The notes beneath the pieces were generated by a model. It made no database searches and was not told the origin of the DNA. It saw only the letters and a list, made by a program, of their open reading frames with translations. Below are positions 26,535 to 34,326 of a stretch of DNA of 64,000 nucleotides, piece after piece (position 1 is the stretch's first letter; each line of letters begins with the position of its first letter). This DNA comes from Roseivirga sp. UBA6061 (GTDB lineage: Bacteria > Bacteroidota > Bacteroidia > Cytophagales > Cyclobacteriaceae): NCBI GenBank assembly GCA_002427745.1, contig DIYF01000171.1:28399-92398 (forward strand), in the 5' to 3' direction. Both the position numbers and the translations under genes were made by a program.

Positions 26535-26599
26535 TGATATTAGACTATTTGGTTACTATGAAAAAGTTCTGGTTGAGATGCGCCTCAAATACGCGGTAC

Positions 26600-27451
26600 T
26601 TACCAGGTAAAGAAAAGGAAGCTCGCCAGCTTACTGCTCAGGTTCCCCCTTTTCCGCTGATTGATATGGTTTAACATTGACAACTCTTCGGCTATTGAGC
26701 TATTCTCCGCTGAAAAGTGATCAAACTCTTTAATTTCTTGATTCTCGAAAACCTCCGGTCCGATTTTAGAATTAGTAATAGTAAACTTAGTAGTACCATC
26801 TTCTTTAGGTCTGATATTTGTAAAAACCACGTCTGACTTCTCGTTATTGCAGTTCTGCAGGGCCACCTCACCTGCTGTCACGTCATTCACACGCATTTTA
26901 GCGAACTCACCAAAAGTTCCGAACTCGAGCCTGCCGGAGTTCAACCGATCGATCTCCAGGTGGCAAAAGCGCTCAGGGCAGAGATACACCCTGGAAGAGT
27001 CTCCGTGCCCGTTGTGAAAGCCGTTAGAGGTAAAGAGCGCACTCCTGATCTCATTGGCACAACCGATATGTAAGGCATCAAAGCGGTGGTTTTCGGAGAT
27101 ATCGAGTTCATTGATAAGAGATGCATTGATATTAAGTGTACCGATAGAATGGTTACCACAAACATAGAGGCTGTTGGTCCTTGCCCCCTGAATTGACAAC
27201 TCGGTAAATTCTGATCCACGAACACCTATAGATTTGGCTTCGCACTGACTAAACTCCAAAGCGCCTTTGATATTGACATTTTCAAAATGCAAATTCTTGA
27301 AGTGACATTTTGAAAAAGAGAAGTCATGGCTAATAGTCACATTTTCGACAACCACATCTTCAACCAGTCTGAACTGATAGGAAGTCATGCGAAACTCGAG
27401 GTCGTTGCCGGTTACAATCTTTAAAAAATCCTTTGCCTTAAGTGTTCTCAT
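26600..27451 (-). CDS. Beta-helix-like protein of unknown function
   Basis: The 283-residue protein, with no signal peptide, is built of short repeating strands (for example HFKNLHFENVNIKGALEFSQCEAKSIGVRG and similar units, each near 20 residues). The pattern resembles pentapeptide-repeat or bactofilin-like right-handed beta structures but does not match the strict A(D/N)LXX repeat. Many cysteines occur inside the strands. It is oriented against the surrounding plus-strand genes and has its own terminator. The role may be structural or binding, without further evidence. Confidence 0.55.
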   Translation of the reverse strand: MRTLKAKDFLKIVTGNDLEFRMTSYQFRLVEDVVVENVTISHDFSFSKCHFKNLHFENVNIKGALEFSQCEAKSIGVRGSEFTELSIQGARTNSLYVCGNHSIGTLNINASLINELDISENHRFDALHIGCANEIRSALFTSNGFHNGHGDSSRVYLCPERFCHLEIDRLNSGRLEFGTFGEFAKMRVNDVTAGEVALQNCNNEKSDVVFTNIRPKEDGTTKFTITNSKIGPEVFENQEIKEFDHFSAENSSIAEELSMLNHINQRKRGNLSSKLASFLFFTW

Positions 27452-27663
27452 ATCTCGGTGTGTTTTGGTGAGAGGAAGTTGCCTTTGTCACCAAGAAAAA
27501 ACAAAGGAACTCACCAGAAGTAGGGCAAGAGTTATTGGACTTTAAGGTCCACCGATCGTTGGACCTTAAAAATCGGCCTGTTTTTTATAATAATCGAATA
27601 TAGAATTTCAGTATTCGGCCTAAATGGCATTTTTAGCTATCTTTCGAAAAATTCACCAACTTT

Positions 27664-28044
27664 GTGGACTTACTAGATTTTCACCACAGGAAGGAGTTGG
27701 AACAAGGGAATTATAATGATATTATGCTCATCGCGAGTGTCTCTCTGGTCGTTATTTTAATAGTGCTTTTCGCCATTTATCTCTATCGCGAAAAGATGCG
27801 TGAGGGTATCTCATATGAACGGGCAATCGGCATCATCAACGAGTACATCATAGAACATTACGGAGACAAACGGGGAGCCAAAAAGAAGTTTTGTGACGAC
27901 TTTGAAATCAACTACAGAACACTGACCCGTGCCATCAATACAGACAACCCTATAGAAACCCCGAATCTGGTAGCCGATACGCTCAATAAGATCGGTTATG
28001 ACATCAAGCTGGTCAATAAATCGATGTATCTGAAAAAGAACTGA
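27664..28044 (+). CDS. Membrane-anchored protein with helix-turn-helix-like domain (copy 2)
   Basis: The 126-residue paralog of the 25629 gene starts at GTG (27664) and has one transmembrane helix at about 21-43. A basic stop (YREKMREGISY) sets the rest in the cytoplasm. The C-terminal domain carries KKKFCDDFEINYRTLTRAINT, a plausible helix-turn-helix, and KIGYDIKLVNKSMYL. The shared REGISY, FC and KIG...L.N positions with copy 1 show a conserved family. The first ATG-coded residue lies inside the membrane helix region, so GTG is the better start. Confidence 0.6.
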   Translation: MDLLDFHHRKELEQGNYNDIMLIASVSLVVILIVLFAIYLYREKMREGISYERAIGIINEYIIEHYGDKRGAKKKFCDDFEINYRTLTRAINTDNPIETPNLVADTLNKIGYDIKLVNKSMYLKKN

Positions 28045-28258
28045 TTTATACCTCTCTGCAACAAGAACTTAGGTGTAAGTCCCCTTATTTCTGAATAAGA
28101 GTCAATAACTCTGTGAAATCATTCATGAATTTAGTCCGTAAATTCTTGATTATTAGTTTTTTATAGCGTTAATTCAACCCTATCGAATGGCATAGCCTCA
28201 ACTTTTGATATATTCATTCGATACCAGATTGCACCGCGACATATTAACAGGCCCTACA

Positions 28259-28642
28259 ATGGAACTAACCAACCAACTGTCAACTACCGTTGACTTTCCT
28301 GCTGGCGTTCACGACAATCCTATGCAAATCGGCATAAGGGAGTGGATTGATAGCAATATGTATTATGCGGATCAAAATTTCGTCTGGCGCATCGGAATTA
28401 CCACAGCTGAAAACATCGTTAAAATTGAAGCCCTGATCAGACAGGACTTACAGTGCAAGCACTGGAAATACTGGCGGGCTGCATCTTTTAAAGATGCCAT
28501 GCAGGCCGTGCGGGCGCTCAACTGCTATTCATTCGTCTTCAAATCTGCCCATAACCAGTATCTGGGCAAAGGCCCTTATCTGTTTGCCTATAAGACAACC
28601 ATTGCAGAGAAAAGTCTTTTTTATCACACTTTGCATTCCTGA
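28259..28642 (+). CDS. Hypothetical protein
   Basis: This 127-residue protein from ATG at 28259 (a TTG 54 bases upstream would lengthen it). It has no signal peptide or membrane helix. It is rich in aromatic residues (KHWKYWRAASF, NCYSFVFKSAH). I do not recognise a family. A second small ORF starts 38 bases downstream on the same strand, so the two may be co-transcribed. Confidence 0.5.
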   Translation: MELTNQLSTTVDFPAGVHDNPMQIGIREWIDSNMYYADQNFVWRIGITTAENIVKIEALIRQDLQCKHWKYWRAASFKDAMQAVRALNCYSFVFKSAHNQYLGKGPYLFAYKTTIAEKSLFYHTLHS

Positions 28643-28680
28643 ACTCTGAGACTTTAGTGGGTAAATACCTATCTTTAGTT

Positions 28681-28938
28681 ATGGAGCAGTCCCTTTTCAA
28701 TTTTCTGGAATTGGAGCAAAAAGATCAGATAAAGCAGCTTTATACTGAAGCAAGTTTTATTGTGGCCATTCGCTACTACGGCTACAAGATCAATCTGTAC
28801 CTGCTTCATGGCTCCTATGTGGAAGTGTTCTATAATCACAAGCTCGATCTGATTGAAAAAATCACACCTCTGGACTTCAACCACTCACGCATGAAGTTTT
28901 ATCAGGACCAGATCTCTATAGGCACACTGGCGAGCTAG
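28681..28938 (+). CDS. Small Bacteroidota protein of unknown function
   Basis: The 85-residue protein starts at ATG 28681 (GTG at 28657 is possible). The middle, RYYGYKINLYLLHGSYVEVFYNHKLDLIEKI, resembles a small protein type common in Bacteroidota, in which a short helix is followed by strands with the pattern (Y/F)xVEVxYN. Function is unknown. The stop is seven bases from the convergent coaE stop. Confidence 0.6.
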   Translation: MEQSLFNFLELEQKDQIKQLYTEASFIVAIRYYGYKINLYLLHGSYVEVFYNHKLDLIEKITPLDFNHSRMKFYQDQISIGTLAS

Positions 28939-28945
28939 AGCTCCA

Positions 28946-29545
28946 CTACAGAGCTCTCAGACCGGCATCAATGTCCAGCACTTGTGGTATCAGTAACTTT
29001 TTACCGTTGTTATCAATAAGGTAGTCAGACCTGCGCTTGCGCTCGTTCTCGCTCAATTGCTTTTCCATAATAGCCAGCACCTGTTCCCGGCTTCTCTGCA
29101 GGTCACGCAACAAAACCCTGTGAAGACGGGTTTCCCGCGTAGCAGCAACATTGATCACCTTATCCAGCTGCTTATAAGACCCTCCTTCAAAAATAAGTGC
29201 AGCTTCCTTAATGAGGTAAGGCTGGTCTTTGTGCTGATCTACCCAGGACTTAAAATCTCTGCCGACTGCAGGATGCACCAGGGCATTCAGTTTCTGAAGC
29301 TCCTCTTCATTGGAAAAAACTCTTTGAGCCAGGTAGCCCCGGTTAAGTTCTCCTCTCTCATCGTAGCTCTCTGTACCAAACTCACTGATAACGGCCGCCC
29401 TCAATGACTCATCATGCCCCATTAGCCATTTACCACGGTCATCTGCATAATAAACAGGCACTCCAAGACTGATAAAGATGCGTGAGACGGTAGTTTTACC
29501 AGAACCGATCCCACCGGTAAGGCCGATTAATAAAGGACTATTCAT
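28946..29545 (-). CDS. coaE: Dephospho-CoA kinase
   Basis: This is the last enzyme of coenzyme A synthesis, phosphorylating dephospho-CoA at the 3'-hydroxyl with ATP. The P-loop GLTGGIGSGKTTV occupies residues 8-20. The conserved YYADDRGK, LNALVHPAVGRDF, and RRSDYLIDNNG segments are all present. The length of 199 residues is normal. It overlaps the upstream YbbR-like gene by eight bases and ends the nusB-ytxH-DUF1573-yajC-ybbR-coaE run. Confidence 0.95.
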   Translation of the reverse strand: MNSPLLIGLTGGIGSGKTTVSRIFISLGVPVYYADDRGKWLMGHDESLRAAVISEFGTESYDERGELNRGYLAQRVFSNEEELQKLNALVHPAVGRDFKSWVDQHKDQPYLIKEAALIFEGGSYKQLDKVINVAATRETRLHRVLLRDLQRSREQVLAIMEKQLSENERKRRSDYLIDNNGKKLLIPQVLDIDAGLRAL

Positions 29546-30515
29546 CGCGTACTACCCTGATCTTGTCTTCCAACAATACCAAATCTCTGATATGCGGTGC
29601 TTTGACGGCTACAGACACCTTCACCGTAGAGTCTGCCGCATTGTAAGAGTAGTAATCTGCTATGAGCATTATATCAAGAGAATCAGCCCTTACCTCTTCT
29701 GATCGCCTGATGCTGTAGCTCACATCCACTACACCGGGATTCAGCCTGAGGGTGGTATCTGTAAAGTTGAGTTTCATGACGGGGATGGTGCGCATAAAGC
29801 CTACAAACTCATCCACATCAAACTGTATATCGGCTTCTGAAACATTACTGCTGACGAGGTCAGAAGCAGGAAGGGGGATATCAAAGCTTTCAGCGATCGA
29901 TTCATCTACAGCATCATCTGCTGCAGGTATCAGGTAAGGCTCAGGAAGCGCATTGACGATACTCTCCGGCCCGGTAAAAGTAATTCTGGCCGGACTGATG
30001 CTGACAGGCGAGGTAAAACGGTAATCTCCCTCCAGCAAGACATTGGCACTGTCAAAGGCCAGGGGAATGTCCCGGGTAATTCTTCTTTCTATATGATAGG
30101 TAATGGAATCTGTCAGGATAAAGTTGACAGCCACCGGCTCGAGCTTGGGAGTGATCTCCCCTCTTAATGAACTGGCCAGTCTGAACCCGGCCTGGGTAGG
30201 ATCCTCCAGGTTGATACGGATGGGTTCCATACCAAAACCAAAGGAACGTGTCATCAGGTCCCAGCCTCCACCCGTTACTTCAAGCCTGATCTGGCGAGGC
30301 AGTGGTTTTACTGCCACAAAGGCTTCAGTGTTGTACTGAAACTCAATAGGGTAATTGATTTGGGTAACGTAATCAGATTTATTCAGAGCACTGAAAAACC
30401 AAAAGGTGGTGGATATTATGATACAAAATACCACCACCTTTATTTTTTCGTCTTTCGTACGCGGAGCGTTGAAAGAGCCCTTAAGTCTGTCTATTATATC
30501 TTCAGCGCTTCTCAA
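29538..30515 (-). CDS. YbbR/CdaR-like membrane-anchored protein
   Basis: The 325-residue protein has a short cytoplasmic start, one transmembrane helix at about 25-45 (VVVFCIIISTTFWFFSAL) and a long extracytosolic part of YbbR-type repeats. In Firmicutes, CdaR of this family regulates the diadenylate cyclase CdaA; in Bacteroidota the role is less certain. No cyclase gene is in this window. Its place between yajC and coaE is the usual one for the phylum. It overlaps coaE by eight bases and lies six bases after yajC, so co-translation is likely. Confidence 0.85.
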   Translation of the reverse strand: MRSAEDIIDRLKGSFNAPRTKDEKIKVVVFCIIISTTFWFFSALNKSDYVTQINYPIEFQYNTEAFVAVKPLPRQIRLEVTGGGWDLMTRSFGFGMEPIRINLEDPTQAGFRLASSLRGEITPKLEPVAVNFILTDSITYHIERRITRDIPLAFDSANVLLEGDYRFTSPVSISPARITFTGPESIVNALPEPYLIPAADDAVDESIAESFDIPLPASDLVSSNVSEADIQFDVDEFVGFMRTIPVMKLNFTDTTLRLNPGVVDVSYSIRRSEEVRADSLDIMLIADYYSYNAADSTVKVSVAVKAPHIRDLVLLEDKIRVVRDE

Positions 30516-30521
30516 GTAGGG

Positions 30522-30842
30522 TTAACTGCTTTTCTCAGCCAGTTTCTTACTGGCCTCCAATGAAATCGCTGAACGTTCAAACTTTATCTTTGCTCCTTTT
30601 TCTACATCAATAGTTACGGTCTCGTCATCGAGTTCTGCAATACGGCCGTGAACACCACCGATGGTCACGATACGATCGCCTTTCTTGATTTCATTGATGA
30701 AGTTTTTCTGATCCTTCTGCTTTTTCTGCTGAGGACGGATCATGAAGAAGTAGAAGATAATGGCTATCGCACCAAAGAGTATTAATTGCTGCGCACCAAA
30801 ACCTCCACCTGCTGGAGCATGTAATAAAATTGAATTAATCAT
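30522..30842 (-). CDS. yajC: Preprotein translocase subunit YajC
   Basis: This 106-residue inner-membrane accessory protein works with SecDF in export. The single transmembrane helix at about 20-38 ends in the signature YFFMIRPQQKKQKDQK. It is followed by FINEIKKGDRIVTIGGVHGRI, the conserved soluble part. It lies 18 bases after the DUF1573 gene. Confidence 0.95.
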   Translation of the reverse strand: MINSILLHAPAGGGFGAQQLILFGAIAIIFYFFMIRPQQKKQKDQKNFINEIKKGDRIVTIGGVHGRIAELDDETVTIDVEKGAKIKFERSAISLEASKKLAEKSS

Positions 30843-30860
30843 TCTGGTCTGTCTAAATTA

Positions 30861-31370
30861 TCAAGAAGTCTGAACAAATCCACGCAGGTTCAAACGTGTC
30901 TGCTTAGGACTTGTATTGGCTACTACAGTAATCACAGGGCTCTGCTGACCTGATTTACCTTTACTGTCAAATCTCACTACGATCTCGCCTGAACCACCCG
31001 GAGGAATCGGCTCTTTTGTGTGCTTAGGCACTGTACAGCCACAAGAAGCAGAAGTACTGGCGATTTGCAATGGCTCCGTGCCATTGTTAGTGAATTTGAA
31101 AGTGTAGTTAACTACTTCACCCTGCTTGATTGTACCGAAGTTGTAAAGGGTATTGTCCCATTTGAAAGAGGCATTGGAAGACACAGGTTCTTCAACGCCC
31201 TGAGGTGCTGCTATGGGGGTAGCAGGCTGGGTTCTTACCACACCTTTATTTTCAAGCTGATTCAATCTTCTTTCAAGGTTGGCCACCCTCTTTTCCATGT
31301 CAGCGTTACCGCATGAGCTCGCTACAAAGAGTAATGCCACTACACAGAATAGGCTTAATCTTGTTTTCAT
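30861..31370 (-). CDS. DUF1573 lipoprotein
   Basis: This 169-residue lipoprotein has its lipid cysteine in VASSCGN, a short coiled coil (MEKRVANLERRLNQLENKG), a Pro/Ala linker, and a C-terminal DUF1573 domain. The domain has the signature FKFTNNGTEPLQIASTSASCGCTVPKHTKEPIPPGGSGEI. The Ig-like fold with the SCGC motif is common in Bacteroidota envelopes. Its role is unknown. The place beside yajC is typical. Confidence 0.9.
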   Translation of the reverse strand: MKTRLSLFCVVALLFVASSCGNADMEKRVANLERRLNQLENKGVVRTQPATPIAAPQGVEEPVSSNASFKWDNTLYNFGTIKQGEVVNYTFKFTNNGTEPLQIASTSASCGCTVPKHTKEPIPPGGSGEIVVRFDSKGKSGQQSPVITVVANTSPKQTRLNLRGFVQTS

Positions 31371-31453
31371 GATTTATAGTTTTTGTTTCAATAGTTTTTG
31401 GTGGTTAAAACCGCGATAACTGATCATCCCGGACAGAAACAACCATGTTAGGT

Positions 31454-31759
31454 TCAATCTTGTTCTCCTGACTTGATCTGCCCAATCAGGTCATCTACAT
31501 CACTCAGCAGCCTCTCAGCCTTTTGCCGGGCTTCTGATACTACCTTCTTACCTTCTTCTTTGGCAGTAGAAGAAATCTCTGCTTTACCATTGATGAGGTC
31601 GTCCAGCAGCTCCTCCAACTGCTTTTTATACTTATCCAGCTGATAAGAGAGCTTGTCTCGTGTATTAGCTCCTTTATCAGGCGCATAGAGAATACCGATG
31701 ATGGCTCCTGTGGCTGCTCCTACTAAAAATGCCAATACATTACTCGATCCTTTACTCAT
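31454..31759 (-). CDS. YtxH domain protein
   Basis: This 101-residue protein begins with a hydrophobic, glycine-rich segment (LAFLVGAATGAIIGILYAPDKGANTRDKL), the YtxH signature. A long charged helix with Lys and Glu follows and probably makes a coiled coil. Related proteins in Firmicutes respond to general stress. It lies eight bases after nusB, so it is probably in the same transcript. Confidence 0.88.
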   Translation of the reverse strand: MSKGSSNVLAFLVGAATGAIIGILYAPDKGANTRDKLSYQLDKYKKQLEELLDDLINGKAEISSTAKEEGKKVVSEARQKAERLLSDVDDLIGQIKSGEQD

Positions 31760-31767
31760 TGTCTATT

Positions 31768-32946
31768 CTATTTATTGTCTAACAAGCCCCTTCCGCTCTT
31801 CTTTAGTCTCCCTGATCCCTTAAGGTCATCAGAAATCACATCTAAAATTCCATTAACGAATTGTTTACTCTTCGGGGTACTGTAATTTTTTGAGAGCTCA
31901 ATATACTCATTAATGGTCACCTTTACAGGAATGCTCTGAAAATTCAACAGCTCCGCAATCGCCATTTTCAGTATAATCTGGTCGGTTATTGCGAGTCTGT
32001 CTACCTCCCAGTTCTTGGTCTTGGCAGCTATCATTTCACTATACTCCCGATCGTTGTCCACGGTTGCCTCAAAGACCATATTAAAGAAGACTTTATCTTC
32101 TTCCCAGTTATTGGAAAAGTCGGGCAGTGTGAAATGCTTGGGAACACTATCCTTGTCCAGGTCCCTGATTGATCGGGTAACAAGGCTTCTGACAATCGCC
32201 TTGTTTTCAATCCAGAAAATATCTCTTTCCTCAAACAGAGAAAGAATCATTTCATTTTTGAATACCAGCTGCTTGATCAGGTGATCTACGATCTTCTTAT
32301 CATCATCAAAAGACGGATTGGCGATTCTGCGATACTTGTTGAATTCTTCATCCTTCTTGACCACGTCCTTGTACCAGCTCTTGATATTGTCTTCATCGTT
32401 TTCCCAGGAAATATCCTTCTTGACCAGTGCTACCTGTACCTTAGAGGATTCTCTGAAGAAATTGATCACCGCATTTTTAGAGAGGTTGAAATCACCGGTC
32501 AGGAGTTTCTCCGGACTCAGCTTGGCCTTTTTATTCGCTTCTACCTTGCTGTAGTCTGACCAGGCAATCATAAGGCTGACTACTTCCAGAAAACGATCTA
32601 CCAGTGACTCAGCATCAAGCACCATTTGCTTGGCAAAGTGTTCGTAGTCTTTTTTATGGTTTAACAGGTAGTTTTTGTAGGCGTTATTGGCGGCCTCTTC
32701 CGCTTCTTTGGAAATGGCTTCTGATTCATTCAGCTCTGTACCGCGCACCTTGTGTTCCAGTACACGTTTGCCTTGCTTTTTATTGGCATCGAGCAATTCA
32801 TGATTCGGAGCTTCCATGGAATTGAGGTCTGGCTTAAAGGCTTCGTCAATTTCAGCCAGGCCAATGTTGTAGTTTGCCTCCAAACATTGTCCGAAGGCGA
32901 ATAGCGTTTGCATCGCTTTTACTCTTAGAGATCTCCGATTGAGCAT
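31768..32946 (-). CDS. nusB: Transcription antitermination factor NusB (long form)
   Basis: NusB binds the boxA RNA of rRNA leaders with S10 and keeps RNA polymerase from stopping. The N-terminus MLNRRSLRVKAMQTLFAF and the C-terminal domain (about 270-380, with DRLAITDQIILKMAIAELLNF and IPVKVTINEYIELSKNYSTPKSKQFVNGILDVI) are clear. At 392 residues it is far longer than the enterobacterial protein of about 140. A long insert separates the two parts, as in other Bacteroidota. It is the first gene of the coaE run. Confidence 0.93.
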   Translation of the reverse strand: MLNRRSLRVKAMQTLFAFGQCLEANYNIGLAEIDEAFKPDLNSMEAPNHELLDANKKQGKRVLEHKVRGTELNESEAISKEAEEAANNAYKNYLLNHKKDYEHFAKQMVLDAESLVDRFLEVVSLMIAWSDYSKVEANKKAKLSPEKLLTGDFNLSKNAVINFFRESSKVQVALVKKDISWENDEDNIKSWYKDVVKKDEEFNKYRRIANPSFDDDKKIVDHLIKQLVFKNEMILSLFEERDIFWIENKAIVRSLVTRSIRDLDKDSVPKHFTLPDFSNNWEEDKVFFNMVFEATVDNDREYSEMIAAKTKNWEVDRLAITDQIILKMAIAELLNFQSIPVKVTINEYIELSKNYSTPKSKQFVNGILDVISDDLKGSGRLKKSGRGLLDNK

Positions 32947-32971
32947 TTCAGTATTTTAAAGAACGGCTAAA

Positions 32972-33007
32972 AATAAAAATGTGTCTGTAGCCACTGAAGC
33001 TACAGAC
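32972..33007 (-). terminator. Terminator of the amino-acid dehydrogenase gene
   Basis: GTCTGTAGC and GCTACAGAC form a perfect 9-pair stem, followed on the minus strand by ATTTTTATTTTT. It separates the dehydrogenase from nusB. Confidence 0.85.
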
Positions 33008-33014
33008 AACAATA

Positions 33015-34118
33015 TTAAAATGAAAGTTTAATTTTCCCAACATCAGCAATACGCTTTTCTGCCAAAAGCATAGCAGCTTCCTGAGATGGTATTCTGTCAG
33101 CCTCTGCTTTGTTCAGAATATTCGTACAAGTATCGAATATCTTCTCTGTCCACGCGTAAGCCTGGTCTTTATTGTAGGCTCCCTTCAATTCTGAAGAAAT
33201 ATTGATGATACCACCTGCATTGATAACGAAATCCGGGGCATAAACTACACCTCTGTCGATCAACATATTGCCGTGCCTTACTTCGTCTTTCAACTGATTG
33301 TTGGCACCTCCGGCAATAACCTGACATTTGAGTCTGCCAATGGTGTCATCATTGATGGTAGCACCCATGGCACATGGGGCATAAATATCCACATCCAGGT
33401 CGTAGATTTCATCGAGTCCTACCACCTTGGCTCCGGTGTCTTTCGCAATGGAAGCCAGTCTGTCCTGATTGATGTCTGTGATAAATACTTCAGCACCTTC
33501 CTTGGTCAGGTGATTTACCAGGAACATACCTACCTGGCCCACTCCCTGTACGGATACTTTTTTTCCTTTGAGCGAATCAGAACCGTAAGCTTTTTTAGCT
33601 GCGGCTTTCATTCCTACATAAACACCATAAGCGGTAACAGGTGACGGATCACCACTACCTCCCATTTCTACAGGCAGACCTGTGACATGCCTGGTTTCCA
33701 TACCGATATATTCCATATCGCTGGTCTTCATGTTCATGTCTTCCGCAGTGATGTATTTACCACCGAGGCTGTCGACAAATTTGCCGAACCTTCTGAGAAA
33801 TGCTTCATTTTTCAGCTTGGCCGGGTCTCCGATGATTACCGCTTTACCTCCTCCAAGGTTAAGCCCTGAGATAGCCGCTTTGTAGGTCATCCCGCGAGAC
33901 AGTCTGAGTACATCAATCGCGGCCTCCTCTTCCGTGGCATAGTTCCACATACGGGTACCTCCCAATGCCGGGCCGAGTACTGTATTGTGAATGCCAATGA
34001 TTGCTTTCAGTCCTGTTGGTTCATCATGGCAAAACACTACCTGCTCGTGTCCTAGTCTGGATGCTTCAGCAAAAACTGACACGCTTCCTACTTTTTCCGG
34101 GCTGTTTACTTCCACCAT
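33015..34118 (-). CDS. Leu/Phe/Val/Glu-type dehydrogenase
   Basis: This 367-residue NAD-dependent oxidative deaminase belongs to the leucine/phenylalanine dehydrogenase group. It converts branched-chain or aromatic amino acids to 2-oxo acids. The catalytic lysine lies in the glycine-rich LGGGKAVI stretch. The Rossmann site is KKVSVQGVGQVGMFLVNHL, and GGTRMW and GGANNQL are conserved. The exact substrate cannot be told from sequence alone. It is transcribed alone from a promoter near 34190 and ends in a strong hairpin. Confidence 0.92.
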   Translation of the reverse strand: MVEVNSPEKVGSVSVFAEASRLGHEQVVFCHDEPTGLKAIIGIHNTVLGPALGGTRMWNYATEEEAAIDVLRLSRGMTYKAAISGLNLGGGKAVIIGDPAKLKNEAFLRRFGKFVDSLGGKYITAEDMNMKTSDMEYIGMETRHVTGLPVEMGGSGDPSPVTAYGVYVGMKAAAKKAYGSDSLKGKKVSVQGVGQVGMFLVNHLTKEGAEVFITDINQDRLASIAKDTGAKVVGLDEIYDLDVDIYAPCAMGATINDDTIGRLKCQVIAGGANNQLKDEVRHGNMLIDRGVVYAPDFVINAGGIINISSELKGAYNKDQAYAWTEKIFDTCTNILNKAEADRIPSQEAAMLLAEKRIADVGKIKLSF

Positions 34119-34185
34119 TAGTTTCGTTTTATAGTTTACTTATCTTTGCCCCATCTCTTGCAGATTTGGCTATTTCCATTTCCCG

Positions 34186-34193
34186 CAAAAGTA
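34186..34193 (-). promoter_or_regulatory. Possible -7 element (TACTTTTG) of the dehydrogenase gene
   Basis: The minus strand reads TACTTTTG, a TAnnTTTG match 67 bases before the ATG. A good -33 TTTG was not found at the standard distance. Confidence 0.38.
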
Positions 34194-34326
34194 GTCCAAA
34201 AAAAAACATTATCTAAATAATAAACGGACCCACGGGCAACCTTTGTTTTGCCATTTCTGTTTAGATAGTGTCGGTCCGTAATGCTCAGCCAGACACCACC
34301 TAAACCGATCGACCACTAATTAAAGC

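Larger units (their letters stand above)
25989..26599. other. Gene-free region with short palindromes
   Basis: About 600 bases hold no convincing ORF. Short inverted repeats occur: CCCTCA...TGAGGG near 26208-26226, a TTCCCA...TGGGAA hairpin at 26331-26348 and a terminator at 26504-26534 serving the minus-strand gene. The stretch may be decayed sequence. Confidence 0.5.

Noticed and set aside
26558..26674. Short plus-strand ORF (about 38 codons) beginning MKKFWLRCA
   Set aside because: It overlaps the 3' end of the minus-strand beta-helix gene antisense and has no signal or family support.
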